Assembly (NCBI RefSeq): GCF_019976755.1
Contig: NZ_AP023441.1
Coordinates: 1,981,501 to 2,045,500 of the forward strand
Direction: 5' to 3'
DNA from: Nostoc sp. MS1
Lineage (GTDB): Bacteria > Cyanobacteriota > Cyanobacteriia > Cyanobacteriales > Nostocaceae
DNA length: 64,000 nt
The notes under the pieces are model-generated. The model was not told the DNA's origin and searched no databases. It saw nothing but the letters and a program-made list of their open reading frames with translations. Made by a program: the position numbers and the translations under genes. Positions 1 through 8,679 of the stretch are shown here, piece after piece; the stretch's first letter is position 1; the number at the start of each line of letters is the position of its first letter.

Positions 1-1344
1 CCGGCTGCTACCCGTCGAGGAATTGTTGTCGTCAATTCCCCAGAAGGTAACACCATCGCCGCCGCCGAACACGCCCTAGCAATGATGCTGTCTTTATCTC
101 GCCACATCCCCGATGCTAATGCTTCCGTCAAGCGCGGTGAGTGGGATCGTAAAACTTTCGTAGGTGCGGAAGTTTACAAAAAAACTCTAGGGGTTGTCGG
201 CTTGGGCAAGATTGGTTCCCATGTGGCGACAGTAGCCAAAGCAATGGGGATGAAGTTGTTGGCTTTCGATCCCTTTATCTCTACAGAACGGGCAGAACAG
301 CTAGGTTGTCAGTTGGTAGATTTAGATTTGCTGATGCAGCAATCTGACTACATTACCTTGCACATCCCCAAAACCCCGGAAACCACTCACCTAATTAACG
401 CCAACACTTTGGCAAAAATGAAACCCACCGCCAGAATTATTAACTGCGCCCGTGGTGGCATCATTGATGAAGCAGCCTTAGCCGCAGCGATTAAAGAAGG
501 GAAAATTGCGGGTGCAGCGTTGGATGTGTTCGAGTCAGAACCTTTGGGTGAGTCTGACTTACGCTCAATTGGTAAAGATATTATCCTCACACCTCACTTA
601 GGCGCATCCACCACAGAAGCCCAGGTAAATGTGGCAATAGATGTAGCCGAACAAATCCGCGATGTACTTTTGGGTTTTCCAGCACGTTCCGCCGTCAACA
701 TCCCCGGACTCGGCCCCGATGTGTTGGAAGAACTCAAGCCTTATATGGAACTAGCCGAAACCTTGGGTAAATTAGTAGGACAGTTAGCAGGTGGACGAGT
801 AGAACTACTTACCGTTCGCTTACAAGGAGAACTTGCTACTAATAAGAGTCAGCCTCTAGTAATTGCTTCTCTCAAAGGACTACTTCATCAAGCCTTGCGG
901 GAACGGGTAAATTACGTCAACGCTAATATAGAAGCCAAAGAACGGGGTATTCGCGTCATCGAAACCCGCGACGCTTCCGCCCGTGACTATGCTGGTTCTT
1001 TACGTCTAGAAGCTACCGGAACCTTGGGAACTCATTCTGTGACTGGTGCATTGTTAGGCGAGAAGGAAATTCACCTCACTGACGTTGACGGCTTCCCCAT
1101 TAACGTTCCCCCCAGTAAATATATGCTGTTTACCTTGCACCGTGATATGCCAGGAATTATTGGCAAACTCGGTTCCTTACTAGGTAGCTTTAATGTCAAT
1201 ATTGCTAGTATGCAGGTAGGGCGGAAAATCGTCCGTGGTGATGCTGTCATGGCTCTTAGCATCGATGATCCCTTACCAGATGGCATTTTGGCGGAAATTA
1301 CCAAAGTACCGGGAATCCGCGACGCATATACAGTAACTCTATAA
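1..1344 (+). CDS. serA: D-3-phosphoglycerate dehydrogenase (5' end outside window)
   Basis: Oxidises 3-phosphoglycerate with NAD in the first step of serine synthesis in the cytosol. The reading frame is open from base 1, so the gene starts upstream; about 447 C-terminal residues are visible. They contain the Rossmann motif GLGKIG, the substrate/catalytic segment NCARGGIIDEAAL with its arginine, the catalytic histidine segment TPHLGAST, an intervening ASB-type domain, and a C-terminal ACT domain (near HRDMPGIIGKLGSLLG) that binds serine as feedback regulator in this family. This is the long, three-domain form usual in cyanobacteria. prmA follows on the same strand after about 300 bases of repeat, so co-transcription is uncertain. 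Identity is secure; only the true start cannot be seen. Confidence 0.95.
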   Translation, partial: PAATRRGIVVVNSPEGNTIAAAEHALAMMLSLSRHIPDANASVKRGEWDRKTFVGAEVYKKTLGVVGLGKIGSHVATVAKAMGMKLLAFDPFISTERAEQLGCQLVDLDLLMQQSDYITLHIPKTPETTHLINANTLAKMKPTARIINCARGGIIDEAALAAAIKEGKIAGAALDVFESEPLGESDLRSIGKDIILTPHLGASTTEAQVNVAIDVAEQIRDVLLGFPARSAVNIPGLGPDVLEELKPYMELAETLGKLVGQLAGGRVELLTVRLQGELATNKSQPLVIASLKGLLHQALRERVNYVNANIEAKERGIRVIETRDASARDYAGSLRLEATGTLGTHSVTGALLGEKEIHLTDVDGFPINVPPSKYMLFTLHRDMPGIIGKLGSLLGSFNVNIASMQVGRKIVRGDAVMALSIDDPLPDGILAEITKVPGIRDAYTVTL

Positions 1345-1346
1345 GA

Positions 1347-1638
1347 GTAGTGAGTGCTGAGTTATGAGTGCTGAGTGCTGAGTATTGAGTAGTGAGTGCT
1401 GAGTCAAGGAAAAAGTTAAGAGTGGAGAGTTAATAATAAACTTGATAACTCATCCTATTTAACATTCGTTCCTTTGATTACTCAAAACTCAGCACTGGTT
1501 AAACACCCTACTACCAAACTTCAGCATTCAACACTACTCATCACTCAGCACTCAGCACTACTCATCACTCAGCACTCAGCACTCAGCACTACTCATCACT
1601 CAGCACTCAGCACTCAGCACTACTCATCACTCAGCACT
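1347..1638. repeat. Inverted pair of heptad tandem-repeat arrays
   Basis: The left arm (1347-1402) is eight perfect-length heptads of form GTNNTGA, mostly GTGCTGA. The right arm (about 1521-1638) is the reverse complement family, TCAGCAC/TCATCAC, arranged in a higher-order unit of about 31 bases repeated with TAC spacers. The arms could pair into a very long hairpin. The array ends six bases before the prmA ATG. Such short tandem heptads are known as STRR sequences in heterocystous cyanobacteria. Confidence 0.85.
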
Positions 1639-1643
1639 TAGAC

Positions 1644-2564
1644 ATGGCAAACACTTGGTGGGAATTACAGATTTTATGTGAACCAGCGCTAGAAGACTCG
1701 GTTTCTTGGCGACTGGAAGATTTTGGTTGTCGTGGGACAGCTAGTGAGAGTAAAGGTGAGTCTTTTTTAGTTAAGGGTTATTTACCAGTATTTCAAGCGC
1801 AGTTATTAGATTTGGCGGCGTTGGGGTTGTGGTTGCAACAAGATGCACTGTGTATCGGATTATCTGCGCCTAGCTTGACTTGGCAACTAATTGATGAAGA
1901 AGATTGGGCAAGTAGTTGGAAACAATATTGGCATCCACAGGAAATAGGCGATCGCTTTCTTATTAACCCAGCTTGGCTACCATTACCCGAAAACTCCGAC
2001 AGGTTAGTCATTCGTCTCGACCCTGGTGTAGCTTTTGGTACAGGCAACCATGCAACCACTCAACTCTGTTTAGAATCTCTGGAAATGCGGTTGGGTGAAG
2101 TTCCTAAATCTTTTCTCAGTCAAGGTGGTAAACAAGAATCTGTCATAATTGCGGATATTGGGTGCGGTTCTGGTATCCTTGGCGTAGGTGCAGTGTTATT
2201 AGGTGCGGAAAAAGTCTATGCTGTAGATACTGACCCTTTAGCAGTACAATCAACCTTCAGTAATCGCGCCCTCAATGATGTCAGCCCAGAACGCTTAGTT
2301 CCCGCCGAGGGTAGCGTAGACATTTTAAAGAAACTAATTGAACGCCCTGTAGATGGTATTGTCTGCAATATTTTAGCTGACGTAATCATTCAATTAGTAC
2401 CAGAAATTAGCGAAATATCTAAACCTAGTACCTGGGCTATTTTTAGCGGGATTTTAGTTGAGCAATCTAGCTCTGTTGCTGAGGCTTTGGCAAAACATGG
2501 TTGGGTAGTAGCTACTATGTGGAAGCGCAAAGAATGGTGTTGTTTAAATGCTAGGCGTTCTTAA
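1644..2564 (+). CDS. prmA: Ribosomal protein L11 methyltransferase
   Basis: Transfers methyl groups from S-adenosylmethionine to lysines and the N-terminus of ribosomal protein L11. The 306 residues fit the family length. The N-terminal part (about 1-100) is the L11-recognition domain; the SAM-binding domain shows the motif I segment IADIGCGSGILGVGAV near residue 170 and the acidic strand AVDTD after it, and the later NILAD motif matches the NxLA signature of PrmA. The segment RLDPGVAFGTGNHATT just before motif I is also typical. The ATG at 1644 lies directly after a heptad repeat array and has no obvious Shine-Dalgarno sequence. The downstream neighbour is convergent. Confidence 0.95.
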   Translation: MANTWWELQILCEPALEDSVSWRLEDFGCRGTASESKGESFLVKGYLPVFQAQLLDLAALGLWLQQDALCIGLSAPSLTWQLIDEEDWASSWKQYWHPQEIGDRFLINPAWLPLPENSDRLVIRLDPGVAFGTGNHATTQLCLESLEMRLGEVPKSFLSQGGKQESVIIADIGCGSGILGVGAVLLGAEKVYAVDTDPLAVQSTFSNRALNDVSPERLVPAEGSVDILKKLIERPVDGIVCNILADVIIQLVPEISEISKPSTWAIFSGILVEQSSSVAEALAKHGWVVATMWKRKEWCCLNARRS

Positions 2565-2625
2565 TAGATAAAACTTGTAGTAAAAATTTAGTCTTGAATG
2601 GATCAAGCTAAATCGTTATTACAAA

Positions 2626-3333
2626 TTAATCAATTAAGCCTGCTTCTCTAGCCCGTATTTTAGTCACAATTCTGATGTTTTTCCCCTGATTTCTTAACTC
2701 ATGACAATCAATCCCTAGAGCTTCTTGCAATGTGTCCCAGTGGTTACGAACTGTGCGTTCTGATACACAAATTTGGGCGGCGATCGCTTTATCTTGTAAT
2801 CCCTCGTTAAAGGCTAGTCTGAGTAGTTGTAATATTTCTGGTTTAATATTTAATTTCTCATAGATGGCTGGATATAAATAGACATCTGTAATATCTTTAA
2901 TACAAGTAAATCCTTGTAATGCTCCATCTATTCTTAGAAGCATTTCTTTGCTAGTAATATTTTTATCAGCAATGACAAAACCACCTTGATGCTTATCGAT
3001 AGCTGGTTTAATTTGAACTAATCTTTTTATATAAGGGCTTTGCACAAGAATGTTCAATTTAGGATAGTTTTGCATCACTTCCTGCAAAAAATTAATTCCT
3101 GTATGAGTCTGTGCTTTTTTTCCTTGTGTATCTGGTAGAGAAATATCTGTAATTAAGAGATGAGGCTGTAAATTTGATATTTGATTAATAGCATCATTAG
3201 CTGTTTGTGCAATGCTAATTTTAGCATCAGGATATTGCTGTTTTATCAGTTCAGATGTTCCAGCAAGACAAATATCAGAACCATCGACTAAAACTATTTG
3301 TAATGATGTATTCTTTACTAAAAATTGGTTCAT
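2626..3333 (-). CDS. LuxR/NarL-type two-component response regulator
   Basis: A 235-residue protein with an N-terminal receiver domain (about 8-135) and a C-terminal helix-turn-helix of the LuxR/NarL class (about 170-220, segment DKAIAAQICVSERTVRNHW). The receiver has the phospho-acceptor in LLITDISLPD and a lysine in the ADKNITSKE region; the acidic pocket near the start is weaker (VDGSD instead of a DD pair). It should bind DNA after phosphorylation by an unknown kinase, since no histidine kinase gene is in this window. It is the last gene of a minus-strand run behind the sigma-like, DUF1822 and CHAT genes, separated from the CHAT gene by about 250 bases containing an inverted repeat, so it may have its own promoter. 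Confidence 0.85.
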   Translation of the reverse strand: MNQFLVKNTSLQIVLVDGSDICLAGTSELIKQQYPDAKISIAQTANDAINQISNLQPHLLITDISLPDTQGKKAQTHTGINFLQEVMQNYPKLNILVQSPYIKRLVQIKPAIDKHQGGFVIADKNITSKEMLLRIDGALQGFTCIKDITDVYLYPAIYEKLNIKPEILQLLRLAFNEGLQDKAIAAQICVSERTVRNHWDTLQEALGIDCHELRNQGKNIRIVTKIRAREAGLID

Positions 3334-3360
3334 ATTTCCACCCCAAGATGATTAATTAGA

Positions 3361-3406
3361 GAGTAATACCAATTGGGAGAAAGAAGGTGACAGATTGGTA
3401 TTACTC
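3361..3406. repeat. 13-bp perfect inverted repeat upstream of the response regulator
   Basis: GAGTAATACCAAT (3361-3373) and ATTGGTATTACTC (3394-3406) are perfectly complementary around a 20-base spacer. It sits 28-73 bases before the response-regulator start and also downstream of the CHAT gene. It could be an operator, a terminator without a clear U-tract, or a copy of a dispersed repeat; the sequence alone does not decide. Confidence 0.6.
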
Positions 3407-3581
3407 CATCTATGAAATTCAAAATATTGTTATCCTTCCAAGGGATTATCGTCAGCCAAAGTGAAAAATATTATTTTTGTTATTAAAGTTTACAATCAAG
3501 GTTAACTATGACAACATTTTAGCCTTGCCACACTACTACTTAATGTTTACTATCTCTGAGTGCAACTTGCTCTAACTACTT

Positions 3582-6347
3582 TTAATTCTGGCAAGGAGCA
3601 TTTTCCGTATCTTTGACCAAATCAAACTTTAAATTTTTATTAACAGTAAAGATGGGTTGTTGAGTGAGTTCTTTGCGATCGCCTCTACTATCAAAACTTA
3701 TTTTTAGTCCTTTAATAGTAGTGCTAGATGCTGCTGTTTCAGGTTTATTAGCTGTTTGGGCTAATTTTTCTTTTATCTGTTGTCGATTCACAGATGTACC
3801 AGACAGTTCAATAGCTTTTAAAATTGCTGTCACAGCATCAAATGATAAAGCCATTCGTCCATTCAAATCCCCACCCCAATATTGACGAATTTGTTGAGCG
3901 AATGCTGCTGCACTACACTGTTTGGGATGCCAGTCATCTGCTATAAATAGTCGATTAACTGTGGCATTTTGAGTTTTATTAATAGCTTCTTGGAGATATA
4001 AGGTATTTGCCCCTAAAATGGGCTTTTCTCCTCTATTTAGTTTGATAATATCAATAGCTTTGTCCCAGGCTGTATTATTGTTAGTTCTGCCATCGGGTAA
4101 TAATACTAGCGCATCTGCATCTTTAACCTGGGGTGGTAGTTGACTAGTGTCGAATTTGGGGTCGGATAAATCAAAGCTACTAATTATACGTCCATTAAAT
4201 TCGTTTGTGACAATATCATTAAACTGAGCAAACAAATCTCTGCTAAACAACTCTTGACTATTATAAAAAACAACTACTTTTGGCTGAGGTTTGTTAAGCC
4301 CATCTGGCTTGACTAGATATTCTACCAGACTACGTGCTTCGATTCGACTTGATGAAGTGGTACGGAAAAATACTTTATTGATATCGCCGCAGTCTGGGTC
4401 AGTTCTCATATTAACTAAGGTGCTAGTAGGAGAAATAACCACTAACTCATTCGGGGAATAAATTTTCAAAGCTGCACAAGTATTCGGAGAGGTGAAGTGT
4501 CCCACCACAGCCAGAATTTTCTTATCCTCAGAAAGTTTTTGGGCAATTTGCTGGGACTGAGAAGGCTGATTTTGATCATTAGCAATCACAACTTGTAAGT
4601 TTATACCTTGTTTGACTGCTATATCTTGAGCTTGAGCAACGCCAGCTAACATATCAAATCCAGCATTGTCATTTAATGGTGCAGCAACAGCAATTTTATA
4701 AATTGGCAAATTAGGGTTATTGGTATGCCGAAGATACGCAAAAGCATTATTACGGTAGATCAGACTTTCGGGATCTTTTGTGACGCGGCTAGGTAGTTCT
4801 TCAAAACTATTGACTGCATCAGCAAATTTCCCTTCAGAAAATGCTTTAATTCCTATCTCTTTGAGTGATAAATATTGTTCATTTAGTTTGACTAAGCTAT
4901 TATCAATCAGCATTTTTTCACCAGAGCTAATAAAGTTACTGATATTAACTACAGGTTTTGGTGAAGGATTAGTGGAAATAGAGTCTGGTGGTGTACAGGT
5001 TGAAGAAAAAAGCTGACATTGGTTGATTTTTACTAAGGTAGGTATAGCGAGTCCGAGGAAAGCAACTAACCCAAACATAATCCGCAGACGCAAGGATATA
5101 GAACGCCAGCGCAAGAGAAATGCTAGTTCCTTTCTTTGAGGAGTTGGTTGAGGAGGTAAAATAGTTTGCTCGGTTACTATACTTTTATCTGGCTCAATGC
5201 TTGGGTCATGTTTTGTATTATCCGGCCAAACAAACTCAGGCTGATTGGGATTAAGACCAGCAACCGGTAGCCAAGTAGCAGCCGGAAATTTTCCTTGTAA
5301 AGCTTCCAGGCGATCGCGTGCTTTACGCACTGCCAAACATAAGGGTGTACCTTGAGAAAATTCTCGCAGAAAGTAGAGCAAAAATTGATAAGCAATCCGA
5401 TCTGGGACGGGTTCTCGCATGACTATGACCGCCGGAATATTTAATTGTCCTAAAAAGTCGGCAATTTTTAAGCCATCACAAGAATTAAAAATTGCTAATT
5501 TCAGACCCTTTGTTACAGCACTGGTTAAGCGTTGCCGTAATGTATGTAAAGGGATAAATTTACCTTCACTAATTTGAATCTGTCCACCTACTCCCTCACT
5601 TGATGAGTGGCCAGCAAAGAATAAAATTTGCCATTCTTGATCAAATAATAGATGAGAAAGAGTGTCTTCATCTGGTTCAAATTTTTTAGTAATTTCCGCT
5701 CCACGCTGTTTTAATAGTTCTAATGCGGCTTCATCTTCTTCTAGTTGTAAGCCTCCTTGAGAACTACCAAAAATAGCTAAAACTTTCACTGGTGCTTCGA
5801 GGGCGGGAACACGCTTACGAAATCCAGTGAATAAGGCAAACTCAGCATTTTTCAGTCTTGTAAATAAATCCCATGTATGCCAAGGAATGCGGCGGAGAAT
5901 TTCATTTTGGTCATCATTTTCTGTCTGACATCTAATAATAATCGGGATGGATTGGTCGTTGTGGATTCTGGTGTTGGCGAGAATGCGATCGCGCAAGCTA
6001 TTGAATGTGTTATTTTTAAACCAGACGCGACAAAATGTCTCTAGCTCTTCGGCCCTATGTTTCCACGTTTCCAGAGTAGCCATGTCTACGTTAGTTACCT
6101 GTGCTGGAACAGCTTGTAGTTTACGACTATTCTCCAGGGAAATATTTTGCCAATCCCTATATAATTGTGGCATTTCCGGTGCAGCCGGAATGTTAGGTAA
6201 ATCATCATCTTCCCTAACTGTCACACCATCTTCTAAAATCCGTAACTTCATAGAAAAACCTGCATCGAAGCTACCGTGACTAATCTCAAGTACGACAGTG
6301 ACATTTTCATGGGGGTAAGGTTTAGAGGATGATAGCACCATAACCAA
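3582..6347 (-). CDS. Membrane CHAT protease with ligand-binding receptor domain
   Basis: A 921-residue fusion. Residues about 1-130 are an N-terminal region of unknown fold. Residues about 150-375 form a CHAT (caspase/HetF-type) peptidase domain with the catalytic dyad visible: His247 in FFAGHSSS and Cys290 in AIFNSCDG. A basic stretch (RWRSISLRLR) precedes one transmembrane helix at about 421-440, which predicts CHAT in the cytosol and the rest outside. Residues about 535-915 match the type I periplasmic binding fold of branched-chain amino-acid receptors (segment IYKIAVAAPLNDNAG onwards). The architecture suggests a receptor-protease: ligand sensed in the periplasm, proteolysis inside. It follows the DUF1822 gene (81-base gap) and the sigma-like gene on the same strand. 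Ligand and substrate are unknown. Confidence 0.85.
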   Translation of the reverse strand: MVMVLSSSKPYPHENVTVVLEISHGSFDAGFSMKLRILEDGVTVREDDDLPNIPAAPEMPQLYRDWQNISLENSRKLQAVPAQVTNVDMATLETWKHRAEELETFCRVWFKNNTFNSLRDRILANTRIHNDQSIPIIIRCQTENDDQNEILRRIPWHTWDLFTRLKNAEFALFTGFRKRVPALEAPVKVLAIFGSSQGGLQLEEDEAALELLKQRGAEITKKFEPDEDTLSHLLFDQEWQILFFAGHSSSEGVGGQIQISEGKFIPLHTLRQRLTSAVTKGLKLAIFNSCDGLKIADFLGQLNIPAVIVMREPVPDRIAYQFLLYFLREFSQGTPLCLAVRKARDRLEALQGKFPAATWLPVAGLNPNQPEFVWPDNTKHDPSIEPDKSIVTEQTILPPQPTPQRKELAFLLRWRSISLRLRIMFGLVAFLGLAIPTLVKINQCQLFSSTCTPPDSISTNPSPKPVVNISNFISSGEKMLIDNSLVKLNEQYLSLKEIGIKAFSEGKFADAVNSFEELPSRVTKDPESLIYRNNAFAYLRHTNNPNLPIYKIAVAAPLNDNAGFDMLAGVAQAQDIAVKQGINLQVVIANDQNQPSQSQQIAQKLSEDKKILAVVGHFTSPNTCAALKIYSPNELVVISPTSTLVNMRTDPDCGDINKVFFRTTSSSRIEARSLVEYLVKPDGLNKPQPKVVVFYNSQELFSRDLFAQFNDIVTNEFNGRIISSFDLSDPKFDTSQLPPQVKDADALVLLPDGRTNNNTAWDKAIDIIKLNRGEKPILGANTLYLQEAINKTQNATVNRLFIADDWHPKQCSAAAFAQQIRQYWGGDLNGRMALSFDAVTAILKAIELSGTSVNRQQIKEKLAQTANKPETAASSTTIKGLKISFDSRGDRKELTQQPIFTVNKNLKFDLVKDTENAPCQN

Positions 6348-6428
6348 GACAGAGATTAGGGAGTGAGGAATTTATTTATTTAGATAAGCATGATTCTGTA
6401 AAAATACGCAACGTCAATTTCTGATCAC

Positions 6429-7499
6429 TTAAATAATAAAATCCTCTGTAAAGCTGGCATCATCAAGAACAACGCGCACACTAAAGCGATCGCCCATGTC
6501 CGCCGTAAACTTAAACTGTATATAAGCATCTTTTTGGCGTGATTCCACTTCAAAAAACAGATTACCTATCTCATCTAGTCCGATTAGCTTTAACCCAGCA
6601 GGCAAATGAGACTGTTTTTGTGAAGGGTACAACCTCAACAAAATTAACATTCTGCCATCCGATTTAGGCAAAATCCCCACTATCAAAACTATAGCCTGAC
6701 CCAACAGATAAATCCCTAAATCCTTGGCACTAATTACAGGACAAGCTGGATGTTTGGGATTTAACTCCCATAACAATTCCGCCGATTGCCAACGAATTTC
6801 ATCATCGGGAGTGGTTTGGATGAGATTTACTAAAGCTTCTTGAAGATTGAGATGATTAGGAAGCACTCCATGATTAGATTGTCGATAGTAGAGTTGTTCC
6901 ACCTGTTGGCGAATGAGAAAATCACTGCGTTGTGGTTCAAATTCTTTCATGAACTTGGGCCAGTTTTTAGGAGGCCGCCAATCATATTCAAAGGTGTGTT
7001 TGAGCCAATGACTTAATTGCACCATTGCTTGTGGTTGTGGTGATGAGGTCAAACACTCTAGTAAGACATCAAGGGTTTGAAAATAACTACGTGGTAGTTC
7101 TGCGACACAAACAGATTCTACAAATCCTACAACTTGTGCCTCTTTGTAAGGTTCATCCAGATCAATCATCACATAACCCAACCGTTCTGACCATACTTCC
7201 GGGGGTATGTAACATTTGCGATCGCTCTTACTCAGACAACGACACTCTAAAAAACTTTGCAAACTAGGAATATATAAATCTGCAATATTTTCTAGTTGTT
7301 GTTCTAGAGGATTCCAGCTATGACTAGCTGTTAAATCTGTATCAATCCCCAGCATTTGCAAAAAACGCTGCGTCACTAATACAGCTAAAGTGTTACAGTA
7401 GACTTGTTGCGATCGCTCTTGTGTTAACTGCTGTTGAGCAAACTCGTAAGCTTGCTGACGGTCGGCAGCAGTAATCGCAATTGTAATTGGTTCCATCAT
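6429..7499 (-). CDS. DUF1822 family protein
   Basis: A 356-residue protein of the cyanobacterial DUF1822 family. The N-terminal half shows the family pattern: a helix with AVLVTQRFLQMLGIDTDL, then a tryptophan-centred SHSWNPLEQQ, then ADLYIPSLQSFLECR. The C-terminal half (about 240-350) looks like a beta-rich domain with segments such as ILPKSDGRMLILLRLYPSQ. No signal peptide or membrane helix is evident, so it is probably cytosolic. Function is unknown. It sits between a sigma-like gene (34-base gap upstream) and the CHAT receptor gene (81-base gap downstream), an order I recall as recurrent in cyanobacteria, which suggests an adaptor or anti-sigma role; that is inference only. Initiation is at 7499 or at the adjacent ATG at 7496. 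Confidence 0.8.
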   Translation of the reverse strand: MMEPITIAITAADRQQAYEFAQQQLTQERSQQVYCNTLAVLVTQRFLQMLGIDTDLTASHSWNPLEQQLENIADLYIPSLQSFLECRCLSKSDRKCYIPPEVWSERLGYVMIDLDEPYKEAQVVGFVESVCVAELPRSYFQTLDVLLECLTSSPQPQAMVQLSHWLKHTFEYDWRPPKNWPKFMKEFEPQRSDFLIRQQVEQLYYRQSNHGVLPNHLNLQEALVNLIQTTPDDEIRWQSAELLWELNPKHPACPVISAKDLGIYLLGQAIVLIVGILPKSDGRMLILLRLYPSQKQSHLPAGLKLIGLDEIGNLFFEVESRQKDAYIQFKFTADMGDRFSVRVVLDDASFTEDFII

Positions 7500-7533
7500 G
7501 ATGTATAAGAAAAATATTCAACTTTGCGCCAGA

Positions 7534-8256
7534 TTATTTAGATAACAATTGTTTAAAAATAGGGAAACACCGCATTTTACAAAATCTCTTTAGTGTAGCT
7601 GCTTCAACTTGATAACTTTGAGCTAAAGCATTCCAAGAAAACTCTCCTGAACTATGCAACTTCTGCAAGATATGAATCAATAAAAATTGACAGTTGATAT
7701 CAGGACGATGCTGCATTCGACAATTACGCAGATGTGCATGATTCTTTACTAACTCAAGCCATTCTTGGATAGTTTCATGCCAACGTTCAGGTTCAGGCGC
7801 AGGTGGATAAATCCATTCATCATCTTCCTCGTCTGTAGAAAGATGTAAGCGTCTTTTTTGTTCTTTATCTTGTTCCCGAATTACATCTAAAATTCTGAAT
7901 TTTAGCCTTTGGTTAAACCAAGTAACAAAGCTACCTTTTTCGGGAACATATGCTAGACACATTTCCTTGTTAAACCATTCCCAGGTGCGCGATAAAGCTT
8001 CTTCATAAATATCAGGCGATAGGTTTCCACCTCCAGACCAAATTAATCTAGAACATTTCATCATCTCAATAATTAAATTCTTGGCTTGAGTGGCCAGTTT
8101 GGGATCATCAGTTTGACACGCTTGTGTAAATATCCACTGACGCGCCGGAATATCACTCATGATTTGCTGAAGTTTTTGAGGTTGCTGTAATAGCTTGGCT
8201 TTGGCAACAGGATTACTTAAAGCCGCTTGCAACCAACGAATAAATTCATTAGACAT
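7534..8256 (-). CDS. Sigma-70-like factor of the DUF1822/CHAT cluster
   Basis: A 240-residue protein. Residues about 70-140 resemble sigma region 2: SPDIYEEALSRTWEWF, then an aromatic segment GSFVTWFNQRLKFRILDVIRE. A short acidic and proline-rich linker follows (EEDDEWIYPPAPEPE), and the C-terminal part (about 185-240, LLIHILQKLHSSGEFSWNALAQSY) resembles a region-4 helix-turn-helix. The first 60 residues (LQAALSNPVAKAKLLQQPQKL) are an extra helical module. It would redirect RNA polymerase to a small set of promoters. It heads the minus-strand cluster with DUF1822 and CHAT. Group assignment is moderate; it is divergent and could be a non-sigma DNA-binding relative. Confidence 0.65.
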   Translation of the reverse strand: MSNEFIRWLQAALSNPVAKAKLLQQPQKLQQIMSDIPARQWIFTQACQTDDPKLATQAKNLIIEMMKCSRLIWSGGGNLSPDIYEEALSRTWEWFNKEMCLAYVPEKGSFVTWFNQRLKFRILDVIREQDKEQKRRLHLSTDEEDDEWIYPPAPEPERWHETIQEWLELVKNHAHLRNCRMQHRPDINCQFLLIHILQKLHSSGEFSWNALAQSYQVEAATLKRFCKMRCFPIFKQLLSK

Positions 8257-8405
8257 AGAGGTTATCCAGACCCAATTAATTTAGGTTTGAATATCATCAC
8301 AGCACCCCTCCCTAAAGCTATCTGAAGGGTTATCGCAGTCGGAGGGTCAGGAATTATCTATTCTTTACAAAAGTTTATTTAAAAGCTCTAATGCCAAGAC
8401 TAAAT

Positions 8406-8568
8406 TAAGTAAGTCGGTGGGAAAAAACAAAGCTAAGTTAAGAAAGGTAAACAAGGCTATAACCCTCTTCCCTTCTCCGCAGTTGCTCCACTTGGGCAAA
8501 GCCCAAGACCGCACTGCTCTCTGCCTCCTGCCTTGCCATAGCGATAATTTTTAACACTGAGCTACTTA
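8406..8568. mobile_element. MITE-like element, long copy
   Basis: A 163-base non-coding element whose flanking parts match a 117-base copy at 34395-34511 with four mismatches in 117 positions, all A/G. It begins TAAGTAAGTCGGTGG and ends CACTGAGCTACTTA; the two ends are imperfect inverted repeats over about 22 bases (about 15 matches). This copy carries 46 extra bases in the middle that contain their own palindrome (CTTGGGCAAAGCCCAAG). Ends in TA fit an IS630/Tc1-type origin; no transposase is encoded. Confidence 0.7.
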
Positions 8569-8592
8569 GGATCATAAATATAATTATTGTGG

Positions 8593-8638
8593 TGTGGGCA
8601 TCCTGCCCGCACCGGACAGGCAAGATGCCTGTCCCACA
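8593..8638. repeat. REP-like double hairpin
   Basis: Contains a perfect 8-bp stem, GGACAGGC (8614-8621) with GCCTGTCC (8627-8634), a smaller GGGC/GCCC hairpin before it, and an outer TGTGGG/CCCACA pair (8593-8598 with 8633-8638). It lies just past the 3' end of the symporter gene and may end its transcript. A related partial copy is at 18422-18434. Confidence 0.65.
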
Positions 8639-8679
8639 AGCCGTTTCAGAAATAAAATCGGATTTATCAGTACGCAACG

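Noticed and set aside
1347..1638. CRISPR array
   Set aside because: Repeat units are 7 bases with no unique spacers of 30-40 bases; these are STRR heptads.
5177..5395. Alternative frame within the CHAT gene that hinted at a frameshift
   Set aside because: The main frame is uninterrupted with conserved motifs on both sides; a shadow frame.
8438..8677. Minus-strand frame of 79 codons
   Set aside because: It is made of the MITE-like element and REP hairpin; no protein features.
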